Of a stretch of 64,000 nt of DNA, positions 36,161 to 47,335 are shown one piece after another. The notes under the pieces are model-generated. The model had not been told where the DNA came from and did not search any database. It saw only the letters and a list, made by a program, of their open reading frames with translations. Within the stretch, counting starts at the first letter, position 1; the number at the start of each line of letters is the position of its first letter. The position numbers and the translations under genes were made by a program. Source of the DNA: Alitta virens (taxonomy: Eukaryota; Annelida; Polychaeta; Phyllodocida; Nereididae); NCBI GenBank assembly GCA_932294295.1, contig OW028581.1:13676162-13740161 (forward strand). The letters run 5' to 3'.

Positions 36161-37327
36161 AAAGTGCTGTGCAATCTCCCAAGAAGCACTTTAGTGTTCG
36201 AAGGTATGAATGAAGATTTTACCTTAGGCTTCAAACAAACATGAAATGGTCTACACCACAGCTGAACCCTTTGCTTGATCTTGTTCGCATGCTTCAATTT
36301 GAGCTAGCCTTGGATTTCTTAATTTGTTTATTATCCAAATATGGCCAGTATCCAAATGTACCCCGTGTCCCGAAAGTGCTGCGGCCTCATACTTGGACTC
36401 ACCTACTGCTCATACTTGGACTAATAACAAACAACTGACACTGAGGAAAATAGTACTGCCATTGGTGGGGTGGGTGGATTAGGGCTTTATGTCCTGTATT
36501 TCTGCACCTGATTGGCTAATTAGGACAGGCAGGGACCATGGCAATGAGATGAAGGATGAAACAGCCATCCAACTTAGGCTCGACTGGTAATTGAACCTTG
36601 GACACAGTGGTTGGAGCCATTGGTGGGGACTTCCAGCTCAACTTTTGTTGCTGTTCAGTGAAGTAATTAGGTAAGCAAGTAAGTAAAGATAAAGGTGCCG
36701 GTTTACTTTTCGACTCCCTGGGGAGCCATCAATGATCCTGATTTTATTTTGATGTCAAAGAAAGCCAGGTATATTACCCGATGATGGCAGAATTCGCAGT
36801 GTGTTGGCCACGTTGAAGTCGGATATCGGGGATTTCCTTCCTCCTCCCTTGACATATTCTGCTTATTTATCAATCAGTAATTATTGTGTGAAGATCAATA
36901 ATGATTGTAACCGGAATTTCCCTTTGGTGAAACCAGGTACAACAATACCGGGGGCAAAACAGCTGAAGCAGTTTATTATGAGCCATGACAATGACACTAA
37001 AACTTACATAGTACTGTCTATGATTAAAACCTTCAGAAACATTGTATATAAGTAAAATAAAATTGCATACAATATATGATTAAAATATAATGTAATGTAT
37101 ATATATATATCACAGACTAAAAGAGATTAAATAGACAATCTGTAATCCTGACAAGTAGATTACCCATATCAAGTAATTTATTATTATAGACATTATAGAC
37201 AAGAAAATAACTTAAATACATCTAGCAACCCCGGCCCCTAGCCTATTTCACTATTAAAATTTGTGTGCATGATCTGTGAGTTACAGCCAATTGCATAATT
37301 CCTTAATTTTTTAAAGTGTAAATGCCT

Positions 37328-37333
37328 TTTATT
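37328..37333 (-). promoter_or_regulatory. Polyadenylation signal candidate for the DEG/ENaC gene
   Basis: AATAAA on the minus strand about 440 bp past the stop. If used, the foldback MITE at 37561-37736 would lie inside the 3' UTR. Confidence 0.3.
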
Positions 37334-37560
37334 AATCTTAATATGTTTGAGAAATGTTACAAAGATGGAATTAAGCATTCATATAATTCCATGTCATACT
37401 GGTACTGTAATTGTAGCTGTTTACCATCGGTAGCTATAATCACGGTACCAGTACAAGATGTTCTGCCTGGTACTATGTGTATGAATACCACCTGAAGATG
37501 AAGGGAAACCATCGGGGGATCGTTAAGGGACCGGACAAATAGTTGGACGAGGATAGTGCC

Positions 37561-37736
37561 TTACAACCAATTTTATAGATTTGGAAACCAACCTTACAGC
37601 CTGGAAGCTATACTCCAGAGGACATCATGTGAATCCAGGACTCCCATTGGTTAAGATAGTCCCTCATCCAATAAGAGACCTGGACTCACATGACGCCCTC
37701 TGGAGTTTAGTTACCAAATCTACGAAATTGGCTGTA
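37561..37736. mobile_element. Foldback MITE family B, copy 2
   Basis: TTACAACCAATTTTATAGAT and ATCTACGAAATTGGCTGTAA form the ends. It begins only about 35 bp beyond the DEG/ENaC stop codon, so it probably forms part of that gene's 3' UTR. Confidence 0.88.
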
Positions 37737-37771
37737 ATAGCTGTTTGGACTTGTTTTGATGTAGCAGACTA

Positions 37772-39325
37772 TTAATCAACTGCTTTGGTTTCCTGTATGA
37801 CTTTTGTGGTGTTCCTGCAAAAAAATCTAATAAACAATTCTAGAATTTCTACTACAATCATCACAGTTATACCTGACCAAAAATTCAAAATGCTCCCAAC
37901 CTCACAAATAAGGTTGACGGTACTGACTTTTACTTTATCTTCCAAATGGAGGTACCTGTAGTTTTGAATAGATATTGTGTATTTCACAAAGTTGTCTTTC
38001 AGCATGTTGATAAAGTTATCTGTTGATCCATTGCTCTGCTTGGCTTCCTCCCATGCCCATCTGAACCTCTCTTCATATCTTCGTCCTCGGATGTAGGCTT
38101 CGTAGAACTGCTCCAACGAGTGACTCGTAGGCCATTGCACATGAGTGGCTTTGTGGTCGAATGTCTTGTATTCACAAGGTGGACGACAGGCACTTGCACA
38201 ATTCTTTATACCTGTCCATTTTACGTGATCAGGGCACATTGAATTCTTTACGATAACATCCAATGGCAACGTGGTGTCTCCGCAGTATGACAGATTTGAC
38301 ATCATACCAAGATGCTCGAGAAGCGACCACGAATGAACATCCTTGCATGAACAATTGTTGGCAACATTCAACTCCATGCACATATTGTAGCAGGAGAAGA
38401 AGTCATATTTGTATGGTGTCTTGTACCTTGGGTCCTGGTCCTCTTCTGTTTGGCAGTAGCCGTATGGATGGGGGAGCCCATTTCGTTGCTCAACTTTGAA
38501 GACGATGTTGCTGAAAGTCCCTGGGTTGAGCCAGATTTGCCCTTTTAGACCGTTCCACTTTACGTTCTCTTCAACCAAAGAGACAACCAACCCAGGGCTT
38601 GTGAAGGTATCACTATGGATACTGAAGTGTTTCATTATATCGGAGTGGAAATTGTCCACATATGAAACCAATGTAACACCTAGGACCCAGTCAGCTGGAT
38701 GCAACCTATAACAGTTGTAGAAGTGTGTATGCACTTGAATATCAATTTTCATGGATCCTTCACATGGTGCAAGTTTAATTTCTGCTCCTGTGAGTCCCAT
38801 AACATGGCAACTGACGATGAGGTCATTCAGTGTATGTCCAATGGAGACAATTTTCTCTCTGCCCAGGTATTGGTAGTAACCTCGTAGCGTGGATAATTCT
38901 TCTTTCAGATGTGTCACAAACTGAATCTCTTCACTTGTGCAGTTCGGACATTCCATGATTCTTTCTAAGTGCGCTGAGTAATCCTCTGGTGAAGGAATGA
39001 TAGTTTTGTTTTCATTTTTGTCTGTCGAGTTGAACGAATAGCTGGATATAGGTTTGGCATTGCACACAACCACATTCAGGGGAAACGGGTTGTGTATGAC
39101 TTTCTCTGACATTGTTGTAATCTTTGGATAGGACGAGTATTCCAAGATCAATCTGGTTGCTTGGTAAATTGCAACAACCAAAAAGACCATAACGGCTGAT
39201 ATCCAGAGAACTATCATTGTCTTGGACTTGTTCTTCACCACCCTGGGAACTCCTTTCATGGATGTTGTGAGGCAAAATAGCTTCAGCTCTTCATTGAAAG
39301 GTGCCATGTTAAAAATTTCATGCAT
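37772..39325 (-). CDS. DEG/ENaC-family cation channel subunit, intronless, 517 aa
   Basis: Degenerin/ENaC/ASIC channels are trimeric amiloride-sensitive Na+ channels in the plasma membrane. This subunit has a short cytosolic N-terminus, TM1 at about 36-60, the post-TM1 segment FPLNVVVCN (family FPxVTICN) at about 81-89, a large Cys-rich extracellular loop (for example CYNMCMEL and NNCSC near 315-330, then CRPPCEY), and TM2 at about 472-501 followed by a short tail. The N-terminal His-Gly gating motif reads SMKG (K24-G25), and the TM2 GxS filter region reads SGIT (G485-I486-T487). The length is typical of the family. The start at 39325 is the first ATG; a second ATG (M7, 39307) has a better context and the TATA-like box favours it. 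It has no intron, so a retrocopy or an intron-poor lineage expansion are both possible. Ligand and ion selectivity are unknown. Confidence 0.9.
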   Translation of the reverse strand: MHEIFNMAPFNEELKLFCLTTSMKGVPRVVKNKSKTMIVLWISAVMVFLVVAIYQATRLILEYSSYPKITTMSEKVIHNPFPLNVVVCNAKPISSYSFNSTDKNENKTIIPSPEDYSAHLERIMECPNCTSEEIQFVTHLKEELSTLRGYYQYLGREKIVSIGHTLNDLIVSCHVMGLTGAEIKLAPCEGSMKIDIQVHTHFYNCYRLHPADWVLGVTLVSYVDNFHSDIMKHFSIHSDTFTSPGLVVSLVEENVKWNGLKGQIWLNPGTFSNIVFKVEQRNGLPHPYGYCQTEEDQDPRYKTPYKYDFFSCYNMCMELNVANNCSCKDVHSWSLLEHLGMMSNLSYCGDTTLPLDVIVKNSMCPDHVKWTGIKNCASACRPPCEYKTFDHKATHVQWPTSHSLEQFYEAYIRGRRYEERFRWAWEEAKQSNGSTDNFINMLKDNFVKYTISIQNYRYLHLEDKVKVSTVNLICEVGSILNFWSGITVMIVVEILELFIRFFCRNTTKVIQETKAVD

Positions 39326-39343
39326 TTGGTCAAAATTCAGTCA

Positions 39344-39354
39344 TATATTTATAG
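39344..39354 (-). promoter_or_regulatory. TATA-box-like sequence upstream of the DEG/ENaC gene
   Basis: Read on the minus strand this is CTATAAATATA, about 20-30 bp upstream of the first ATG. At the usual TATA-to-start distance, transcription would begin near the first ATG, leaving M7 as a likely start. This is a motif match only. Confidence 0.35.
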
Positions 39355-39359
39355 GTATG

Positions 39360-40249
39360 CGGCAGCTTCATGCATTGAACATGACGTTTCTAAGAGCGTT
39401 AATTTGGTTTGTGGGTTCTGTTGATATTTACATACAGCCAACAGTACATATAAATGTCTTGTTTTATAAACCTTCTCCGTTGTCAATTCCATTACTGCAG
39501 TGAATACACATTGTGGCTGTGTTTTAAGCCAAAAAGTGTCAACATGCCTCAGTGTACTCTCACACATCAGCAATTGACACAGGTCTCTCCATAATGGATG
39601 CATTGCTGATTGTAATGATTGGTTGGTTTCCATAGAAGCATCTTAGCTGATTTAATTGTGATTAAATAACGAAGATGCTTCTATGCCAGTCAGATATTTG
39701 CAATGCATTTAGTCAGTTTTATTTATCATTGTTTATGTACTGATAATTTTTTTGTCAAGAAAATTGTAAAGTAGCAGGCTCCATAAATTATTTCACCTCA
39801 GACGAGTAGTCAACCACACTCAGTACATGTATGTCATCAGTTATAATTACTAACTTATTAAAAAGATAGCATTTTAGTCGATATGTTTGGCTCTGTACCA
39901 GTATTAAAGCCTACTCCGCACATTGCCATTTATTTGTCCAGTAACGGTGGCCCATTGCTGAGTTGGCTTTGTCAACACGCGTAATGGCCATCCATTGTGT
40001 GAGGCAGTAAAGCATTAAAAATGGTCTGTCAACAATATTTGGTCCCAATAGCAACCACAGTGCCTTTCAAATGTACTGCAGAAATGGCTACGGTGCCTTA
40101 CTTCATCGTTCTTTTGCAAACTATTATACCAATATTTTGACCAATTTATAATTACTTTGATAAATCTAATGGTCATGTCCATGACTCCGTCAATTTTAAA
40201 GTATCTTCGCGAAGACAAAACAAATACTAAGACAGAGTATAAATCACCG
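39360..40249. other. Intergenic, nothing recognised
   Basis: Upstream of the DEG/ENaC promoter region. Short frames only; no repeat with a visible partner and no conserved peptide. Confidence 0.55.
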
Positions 40250-40580
40250 TAATAGAGTTTTTTTCCCAGAGGACTATCCAGTAACAAAGTGAGGAAATGG
40301 TGACTATGAGACAACGTTACTAACAGATCAGGAATGTCACAGCATTCGAATCAATTTACTCCAAAGAGTTCTTGGCAGTATTTGAACCAGGAATGTCTTG
40401 ATTTGAAGTTCGGCACACTACCACTAGACCACTGAAGTGGATGATATTGAAAGTTTTCTGGCTCAGATCACGATAGCCTAGGCAACCTAACAAAAAAGGC
40501 ACTGGTCAAAGTTCCTTGTACTACCGTGGAACTGTCTTGGAACTGACTGGAGACTACATGGTGTGATTGAATTGTGACTA
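40250..40580 (-). repeat. Left arm of a ~330-bp inverted repeat, tRNA-like promoter inside
   Basis: This arm is the reverse complement of 44544-44870. It contains, on the minus strand, a Pol III A-box (TGGTCTAGTGG, 40431-40421) and a B-box-like GGTTCAAATAC (near 40388). It is either one half of a long-TIR element or a tRNA-derived SINE copy. Confidence 0.75.
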
Positions 40581-40639
40581 AGTGACAATACAAATGTAGG
40601 TCTGAGTAAAGCCTCCATGACTTTAAAGGTATCAAAATT

Positions 40640-40740
40640 ATGTCAGTATGATCCCGATTAGTCTTGAACCAGGAAAATTGGAATCAGAGTTTGAGAGCAA
40701 TACCACTGGACCAATGAGACAGGAGTTACAACAGTAGTGT
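40640..40740 (-). repeat. tRNA-derived SINE-like fragment
   Basis: On the minus strand, A-box TGGTCCAGTGG (40714-40704) and B-box GGTTCAAGACT (40671-40661) are spaced as in a tRNA gene. It is related in layout to the arms at 40250 and 44544. No good acceptor stem is visible, so it is not a functional tRNA. Confidence 0.5.
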
Positions 40741-42181
40741 TTACTGCCTCAGCAGCACCTGTTGGGCTATATAGAGGCTCAAATTCGGACAAGTACAGCA
40801 AACATATTGGACAACCTTCAAAAAGATGACATTGTGTAGCCAAAATACCTGTGTTGCCATCAGTGTGCAACATTGCCATTGCCTAATAAAGAATGAGAAA
40901 ATTGAGAAAAGCTTTTCAGAATTCAAACCAAGAACGCTTGAGCTCATATACGAGTAGGCTTTTCTGGCTATTTGAATGCTGCAGCAGTTTACAGAATGCT
41001 TTTGACAAAGAGGATCTTAATTTTAACTTACTGTAACTGCCAGTTACATATGAATAAATTTCTAGATTCAGTCCACACAGTTGTGGAGACTCAAAGTTTA
41101 TAGGTATAATCACATTCACATTTGATCACATAGTTTCACTTGGTTGCTATTAGCCATAGGCATAAGTCCATATAGCAGGTAGCTAGATTCCAGATTTGTC
41201 CAAAATTAGGTCAAATTGAGTCAGGTTAACTTAGGTTTCAAAAACTACAAAAGGAACAAAATTACAATTTACTACAATACTATAAAACTATATTGCTATT
41301 TTCATAATCATATCTATGACCAAAACCATTGTTATCAGTAATAAAGCTATTTGACCTGCACTAGAACATGTGGCATGAACATGTGAGAACAGCTGATTGC
41401 AGCCTGATTCTAAATTAAACTCACAAATGAACATTATTTTGGTACTTCAATGCCTTAAGTATTTGAACAGCACAATATAAACACAACTAGGTTGAAAATA
41501 TGTGAACTCAAATACTCACATCTGTGTGGGAAACCCATTATGACTAATTACAGTAATCACTTGCAGAGGGAGCTCCAGTCACTGAGCCACTGAACACAGA
41601 TGGCATTACAGCTGAAAGGCCACCCTAGTGGCAGTTTTGAAGTTAACCTTACATTACAATGTTTGGCAGTTACACTTACTTTGCCAGAATTTGCCAACCC
41701 AGAAAGATGGGCTTTGCAGTGAAATGCAAGAGGAGTTGTGAATTGCGCATAGGGATGCAAAATTCCCGGAAATTTTCTGTGAAAATTTTCAGATAATTGA
41801 GAATTTATGGGAATATATGGGCATATACAGGATATAAGGTAATTTATAGAAATTATATGGGAATATTACTGCTAATGATTAAAATAATATGACAAATGTA
41901 TGTCTATTACAGTCTAAACATGCTAAATGATGTTTCAGGCTTTCAGCAGACTATTATTTCCTTAGAGCGCCACTGAATATTTAGAAATATCTTTACAAGA
42001 ACAACAAGAAATGCTGCAAGATGTGGCAAGAACTTCAAGAATCAAAATCCCTTACAAAACAAACTAGAAACAGACTTAGATAGTATCAAAATTATCAATT
42101 AAAATAACAGAAAGAGTTTGTCATTAGATCAATCAACATTTTACTTCCGGTCTTTAAACTTCATGGTCAGTATCATCAAGT

Positions 42182-43450
42182 TTATTGGTGTGTTGAAGAA
42201 TCCAGAGATGGCTCGAACAACTGCAGGTTCGACTTGACAGAGACTAGCTTCTCCACCCTCTCATTGGTGAGCCTATTGCGATTTTTCCTGTGTACACTGC
42301 CAAAAAGGGACCAGTCACGCTCTGAAGCAGCACTCACTGCCTCACTGCTACACAGACCTCTCCACAACGTTGCTTAAAAAACGTGCTGTGCCGAATTCCA
42401 AACACTTTCACCTTTCCACAGGCCATCTTTTGCTTGGAATTTGGCCAACTTTCCCATGACCTTCGCTTCATCAAGATCCATATGCTTTGCCAATGCAGAA
42501 ATAACAGCATATGCATCATTGGCACATTTTGGGTCCAGTAGGTAAGCTGCAGAGTGAATTGACTTGATGCAAAATGCACATCTGCTGTTCTGGATAGGGC
42601 CCTCGAAGGTCCTGGGCCTCCACGCGGCGAGGGTGGAAACAGTTGGGGTGAAGTCCTCTATCCCCAGTGGCTAAAACAGGACAGTGCGCATTGCACAAGC
42701 TGCTCCAGCTATCCAACGCAGACAATTATTGATTTTTTACATGCTTCTGGTTTCTACTACCAACTATAGATAATCAATCTTGCCCTAGAGAGCCTCTACA
42801 TAGCCCACTCAGGTGCTGATGAGGCGTTAAACAATAACACTAACTAACTATGTTCTGGATAGGACTAGGTTTGTTGCTCTTCTCGCTTTTAGGAGACTCC
42901 ATACATACTCCAGTTATTTTGGTATTAATTTCAGTGAACATTCTGGGTACATCACCTAATCTAGCATTGTCGCCCTCGATTTGAGTAATATCTGCAATTG
43001 GTTTTATCACATTCATAGTGCTGGCAACTCTGATCCAAAAAACATCATTGTCAAGAAGGATTTTCCTGACATCAGCATCTAAATCTAAAGTCCCCATGAT
43101 GGCGATTTCTTGCAGCGACTCCTTGCATCTTGCAGACTTTGGTACATCATTATAGAGCTCATCTTATCTTCACAGGCAATTGCAGAGCCGTGTTTCTATA
43201 CTTCATTCTCTGCTCTGCAGTGAAGGTGTCAGAGACAACAGTGGTATGTTTGACATACTTAATGACTTTCTTTAAACTAGTTTGCAAGGCTTTCATTGTT
43301 GTTTAACTACATGATGTCACCAAGAAGTAGATTCAGAGCATGTGCAGCACATCCTATTGGAGTTATGTGAGGATATGAATCTTTTATTATTGCCCAAGCA
43401 GCTTTCATATTTGCAGCATTATCCGTTATAACAGCATTGTTCTATGATAT
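42182..43450 (-). pseudogene. Decayed hAT-superfamily transposase
   Basis: hAT transposases cut and paste DNA through an RNase H-fold core and a C-terminal dimerisation segment. On the minus strand, pieces of this protein occur in order. The core piece includes NAVITDNAANMKAAW and then IGCAAHALNLLLGDIM (about 43440-43310). Next come a KYVKHTTVVSDTF piece, the segment DNDVFWIRVASTMNVIKPIA with EGDNARLGDV (43090-42930), SIHSAAYLLDPKC (about 42570-42530), and the C-terminal ERDWSLFGSVHRKNRNRLTN (near 42300). Stops and frameshifts separate the pieces, and a 252-bp insertion splits it at 42599-42850. The N-terminal BED-type finger was not found. TAGGGATGCAAAATTCCCGG at about 41751 could be the element's terminus on this side. 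Confidence 0.8.
42599..42850 (-). mobile_element. SINE-like insertion inside the hAT transposase, 13-bp target duplication
   Basis: TGTTCTGGATAGG is present at 42586-42598 and again at 42851-42863, bracketing 252 bp. Removing the insert plus one repeat restores an uninterrupted frame on the minus strand, from PSPIQN into SRCAFCIKSIHSAAYLLD. The right end (plus strand) carries GAGGCGTTAAACAATAACAC followed by an ACTAACTA-type short-repeat tail, as in SINE or LINE 3' ends. On the plus strand the tail is at the right, so the element itself may read left to right. The head has no clear tRNA promoter. Confidence 0.75.
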
Positions 43451-44082
43451 CAATCAACTCTTTTGCAAAAGAGTAATAGCTTCCTGATCACAGGCGTCAA
43501 GTTCACCATCATTTGCAGGACATGCCCAGTCATTGCACCTGCGTGCGGTGGCAAATATGTGGAAAGTCCCATTTTGTCCTGCGTTGTGCAGTTTCCCTCT
43601 TTTGATACCTGTAAAAATTATTATTTTTTAAGATTTGAAAACTTGGCAGCACGATCTAATTGTTTAATGATTTTATTATTTTATTTAGTACTCATGATGA
43701 ATCAATATTACTTATATAATCAAAACATGTCAGAGGGCGTCTATTAATTAAGAGGCAGTCTTTGACCTATGAACTAAATGAGACAGATTTTTGTTTGAGG
43801 CTCAAAATAATGCTAAATGTAAATTTTCAAGGTCACTCTAGCTCAAAATGAGGCCTGCGTTCATTCCGTAATTCGGTAGACATAGCACATAGGTATATGT
43901 TTAAAGCAATAGTTAGTGAATATATGGCTCTGCCACTTTCTCACCCTCAAAGCACTTCAAAGAACTTGCAAAAGTTCTTGCAGTTGGATTGTTATTCCAG
44001 CCACCTACAAATGAGAACATTATTTTACAAATTGTACCTTATCTGCGTGAAACTTGAACTTCAGACAGGGACAGGGTGGGGG

Positions 44083-44135
44083 CCTAGCTCAGTGGTAGCG
44101 CGCTGGGCACAACCATCATTAAGCAACACCTGAAA
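44083..44135 (+). repeat. tRNA-like head (SINE fragment)
   Basis: GGCCTAGCTCAGTGGTAGCG resembles the 5' half and D-arm of a tRNA with a good A-box (TAGCTCAGTGG). No B-box follows at tRNA spacing, so this is a truncated SINE or tRNA pseudogene. Confidence 0.45.
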
Positions 44136-44543
44136 TATATAGGCAATGTGGATAAGGCTCAAAATACCTTATATAAATAATCACTTTATTTCTCTAAAAC
44201 TAATTATTGTATATATAATATCATGTTACCTGGGACTGCTCTCGTTTCTTATTCAGCACAGATCCACAACAAAGTTATATGAAACCATATCTTCCTCATG
44301 GGACTCAACTTCCAATGATGGCTCGATATCACATGAAGCCTTAACAGAATTCTTGGAACTGCAGTTGATTGCAAAACATTGTGGCCCTTTCATGGCCATT
44401 ATGCTGGAACAAAACCAGTAAACAACCGTCTGTTCGCCACTTGCTTGCAGGGAGGAGAATCCTACTTCCAATCTTAACCCCAATGGAAATGAGGCCTCAC
44501 ATCCAATCTAGAATTAAGGGATATCTATGCTTTGGTCCCATTT

Positions 44544-44870
44544 TCACAATTCAATCACATCATGTAGTCTCCATTCAGTCACAAGACAGTCCCACTGTAG
44601 TATCAAGGAACATTGACCAGTGCCTTTTTTGTTAGGTTGCCTAGGCTATCGTGATCTGAGCCAGAAAACTTTCAATATCATCCACTTCAGTGGTCTAGTG
44701 GTAGTGTGCCGAACTTCAAATCAAGACATTCCTGGTTCAAATACTGCCAAGAACTCTTTGGAGTAAATTGATTCGAATGCTGTGACATTCCTGATCTGTT
44801 AGTACTGTTGTCTCATAGTCACCATTTCCTTACTTTGTCACTGCATAGTCCTCTGGGAAAAAAGCTCTAG
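44544..44870 (+). repeat. Right arm of the ~330-bp inverted repeat, tRNA-like promoter inside
   Basis: Matches the left arm at 40250-40580 in opposite orientation with few differences. A-box TGGTCTAGTGG is at 44691-44701 and B-box GGTTCAAATAC at 44733-44743, about 32 bp apart as in tRNA-derived SINEs. Together the arms enclose 4 kb that holds the hAT remnant. Confidence 0.75.
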
Positions 44871-45436
44871 TCCCTGGAATTAAAAACCAGAACGTTAACC
44901 ATTGTATCAAATAGTCACACTGGTGCGAGAGCAACATTCTGTTCACATCAGGACCACTACACTACATACATTGAAATTTGGCTGAGATCATACACAATTT
45001 CACTCTGTTCAGAAAGACTCAAGAAATTTTGCTGAAAAAAAAATTGCCTCAGCACGCTCTGGTCGTTTTCAGATTAGCCAAATGATTAACTTTTTAGCAG
45101 CAAGATATACAGGTAGAAAATATTTTGGTCTCTTGATTAAGATTGACTTCATGCGGGACTCTCATCCTCGGTCATGCAATGTCGGACAGTACTGGAGAGC
45201 AATGTTTACATGGCTAGATTGACATACTCTTGAAGGCTGCTCAGAAAGTTGGTGAGACTCTGCCTATTGGGCAATGATACGATCGACATGAGAATATGAT
45301 TTAGAGAATATTACATGCATTGGATGGATGTATGCATGGTTAATACAGGTACGTGATAGAAATCAAAGGGTGATCCCAAAGCATTGAGTCCACTTGGCCA
45401 TGTTTCCAATACAAAGAGGCAAACTCTGTTGTGATA

Positions 45437-45692
45437 TACAGTTAGTTCCATTAAAACTGGCCCGCCAAATTGAATTTAGACAAAGCTGTAATAGCTGGCT
45501 ACTCAAAATCGGATCTAAAAGTACGTATTTATGATATATAAGATTAATTTCTTGCAAGGTTTCTATTGATCTGGTGATAGATGTAAGCCGATTATTAGCT
45601 TTAGAAGTGGACAGAAGCAGCTGGCTTTAGCATGTTTAGACCACAGCCAGGTACAGGTTGCTACAGACCGTATTTTATGAAACTAACTGTAA
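45437..45692. mobile_element. Mariner-like MITE family C, copy 1 (CAGTTAGTT ends, TA target)
   Basis: Left TA|CAGTTAGTTCCATTAAAAC, right TATGAAACTAACTG|TA. The interior repeats GACAGAAGCAGCTGGC and GCCGGATCTAAAAGTAC-type blocks shared with 46888-47226. Confidence 0.8.
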
Positions 45693-46887
45693 ATAACAAC
45701 TGATCAACAAATTTTTTCATATTTGGGCCTATGGTGCAACTTCGCTAGAATTGCCGACTTGTAAACAAAAGGGATATAACTCATTCATTTGGTTCTAGCA
45801 TCTTTATTGTTGACACTTCTTAATCACAATGGAGTCACAACGGCCATGGCTTTACAGACAAACCATAAATTACTCATGCACTTGAAATTTCTCAAATAAC
45901 TCTGCATGCATGACAGCATCTTTAAATAATACTTATAACCCTTCAATATAAAGTATTTCAAACATTTTATGAGAATGATATTGGCTTTGAGTCAGAAATA
46001 TTGATGATCATACGATACTATTTTAAACAAAAATATATTCAGACACCTAATTGTCACCAGATAATAAACAATACATTTTTAATTTTTTTTTAGTTGTCAG
46101 ATCTCCAAGAAAAATCCTCTTATTTGCCAATTCATGTCAGAATCACTGGGACAAAGCGGATGGGGTAACTACAATTACCTCATCGCAACATTGCTGGCCC
46201 CATTTTAATATACCCTTTAATCTACCTCAAAATGAGGGAGACCCTGACCTATGACTTGGTGAAATCTAGTATTTTATATTTTTTGGGAAATGCCTATGTT
46301 AATCCCATGCAGAAGATGGAACGTTTCAAAGAAACCCCCTCCAAAACTGAATTTAATGGGGGAATGAGTGAAATTGTATTGCTGTCTTAATTGACCCCTG
46401 GTGTTCATCTTATTGGGCAGTTTATGCACTTCGGAGGGGGTTTTAATTGGTTCAGCACAGTTTCAGGTCAGAGGTCACATGCAGGAAGTCCTTGCTGCTC
46501 AGGTCAGGGTCTCCATGATTGTGCGGATGTATCAGGCTGTGGGAAAGCATGATTTTTGTTTTTGGTCAAGAAAACAGCCTGATTTGAGAAAATTTGCTAA
46601 GTTGATGGAGTGACTCATTTCAGTTGATTATGTTTGAAAAAATGTTGAAAGTGAGTTACCCCATCTTGAAGGCAACATCACAGCCCCAATTCAGCATTGC
46701 AGGAAATTTTCTGGTGACATGCTTGGTTCAGTTATTATAATGATATATCTTCAAAGAAACCACACTTCTGGCAAGACTAGCCTTTCTGCAGTCTTGCTGA
46801 CATGACACAGCCATCTTATCTTCTTAGAAATACTTAATTGCAAAGATGTGACAAACCTTCCTCAACAAATTACCAACATTACTGTAT
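45693..46887. other. Intergenic, nothing recognised
   Basis: Spacer between the two family C MITEs. Only short unremarkable frames; no motif or repeat partner was seen. Confidence 0.5.
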
Positions 46888-47226
46888 ATACAGTTAGTTT
46901 CATTAAAAACGGCCTGTCAAATGAAAGCTGGCCAAAGCAACTTAGACTATACAATGCTACCTGTCACTAAACGCAACTTTCTTGACTGCAGCTGGCAACT
47001 CAAAGCCGGATCTAAAAGTACATGCAGCACCATGGTGCTTATTTGTCATTTCTTGTTGAAAAGATTCATATCTAAAAATATGATATATTAGATAAATATC
47101 TTACATTTACCAAGGTTTATATTTTTTCAGTAAGCTGACTATAAGCTGGGAGTAGACAGAAGCAGCTGGCCTTAGCCAGTTATAGCTACAGCCAGCTGTT
47201 TAGAGTCAAGGATATCTTATGAAACT
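46888..47226. mobile_element. Mariner-like MITE family C, copy 2
   Basis: Begins TA|CAGTTAGTTTCATTAAAA. It shares CGGATCTAAAAGTAC and AGACAGAAGCAGCTGGC with copy 1. The right end is degraded (CTTATGAAACTGTC). Confidence 0.75.
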
Positions 47227-47335
47227 GTCTTCTTGTCATGTTTTTTCTCACAGGCAAGGTTACAAAAACATGAAGAAATTAGCCAAAATTAATTAATTCA
47301 AGGTACTATATCATGTTTGTTTCACAATATCAGAT

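Larger units (their letters stand above)
32074..37560. other. Intergenic region between cytochrome b5 reductase and the DEG/ENaC gene
   Basis: Holds the reductase 3' UTR, MITE family B copy 1 and the CATGCAT-rich block. Minus frames at 33750-34205 (151 codons) and 35893-36297 (134 codons) show no recognised domain or splice context. No gene is supported here. Confidence 0.6.

Noticed and set aside
35893..36297. 134-codon minus-strand frame
   Set aside because: Produced by the CATGCAT-rich repeat composition; Met/His-rich and without a domain.
37581..37775. 64-codon plus-strand frame
   Set aside because: Falls within foldback MITE family B copy 2.
44083..44135. Functional tRNA gene
   Set aside because: A good A-box but no B-box at tRNA spacing and no acceptor stem; a SINE or tRNA fragment.
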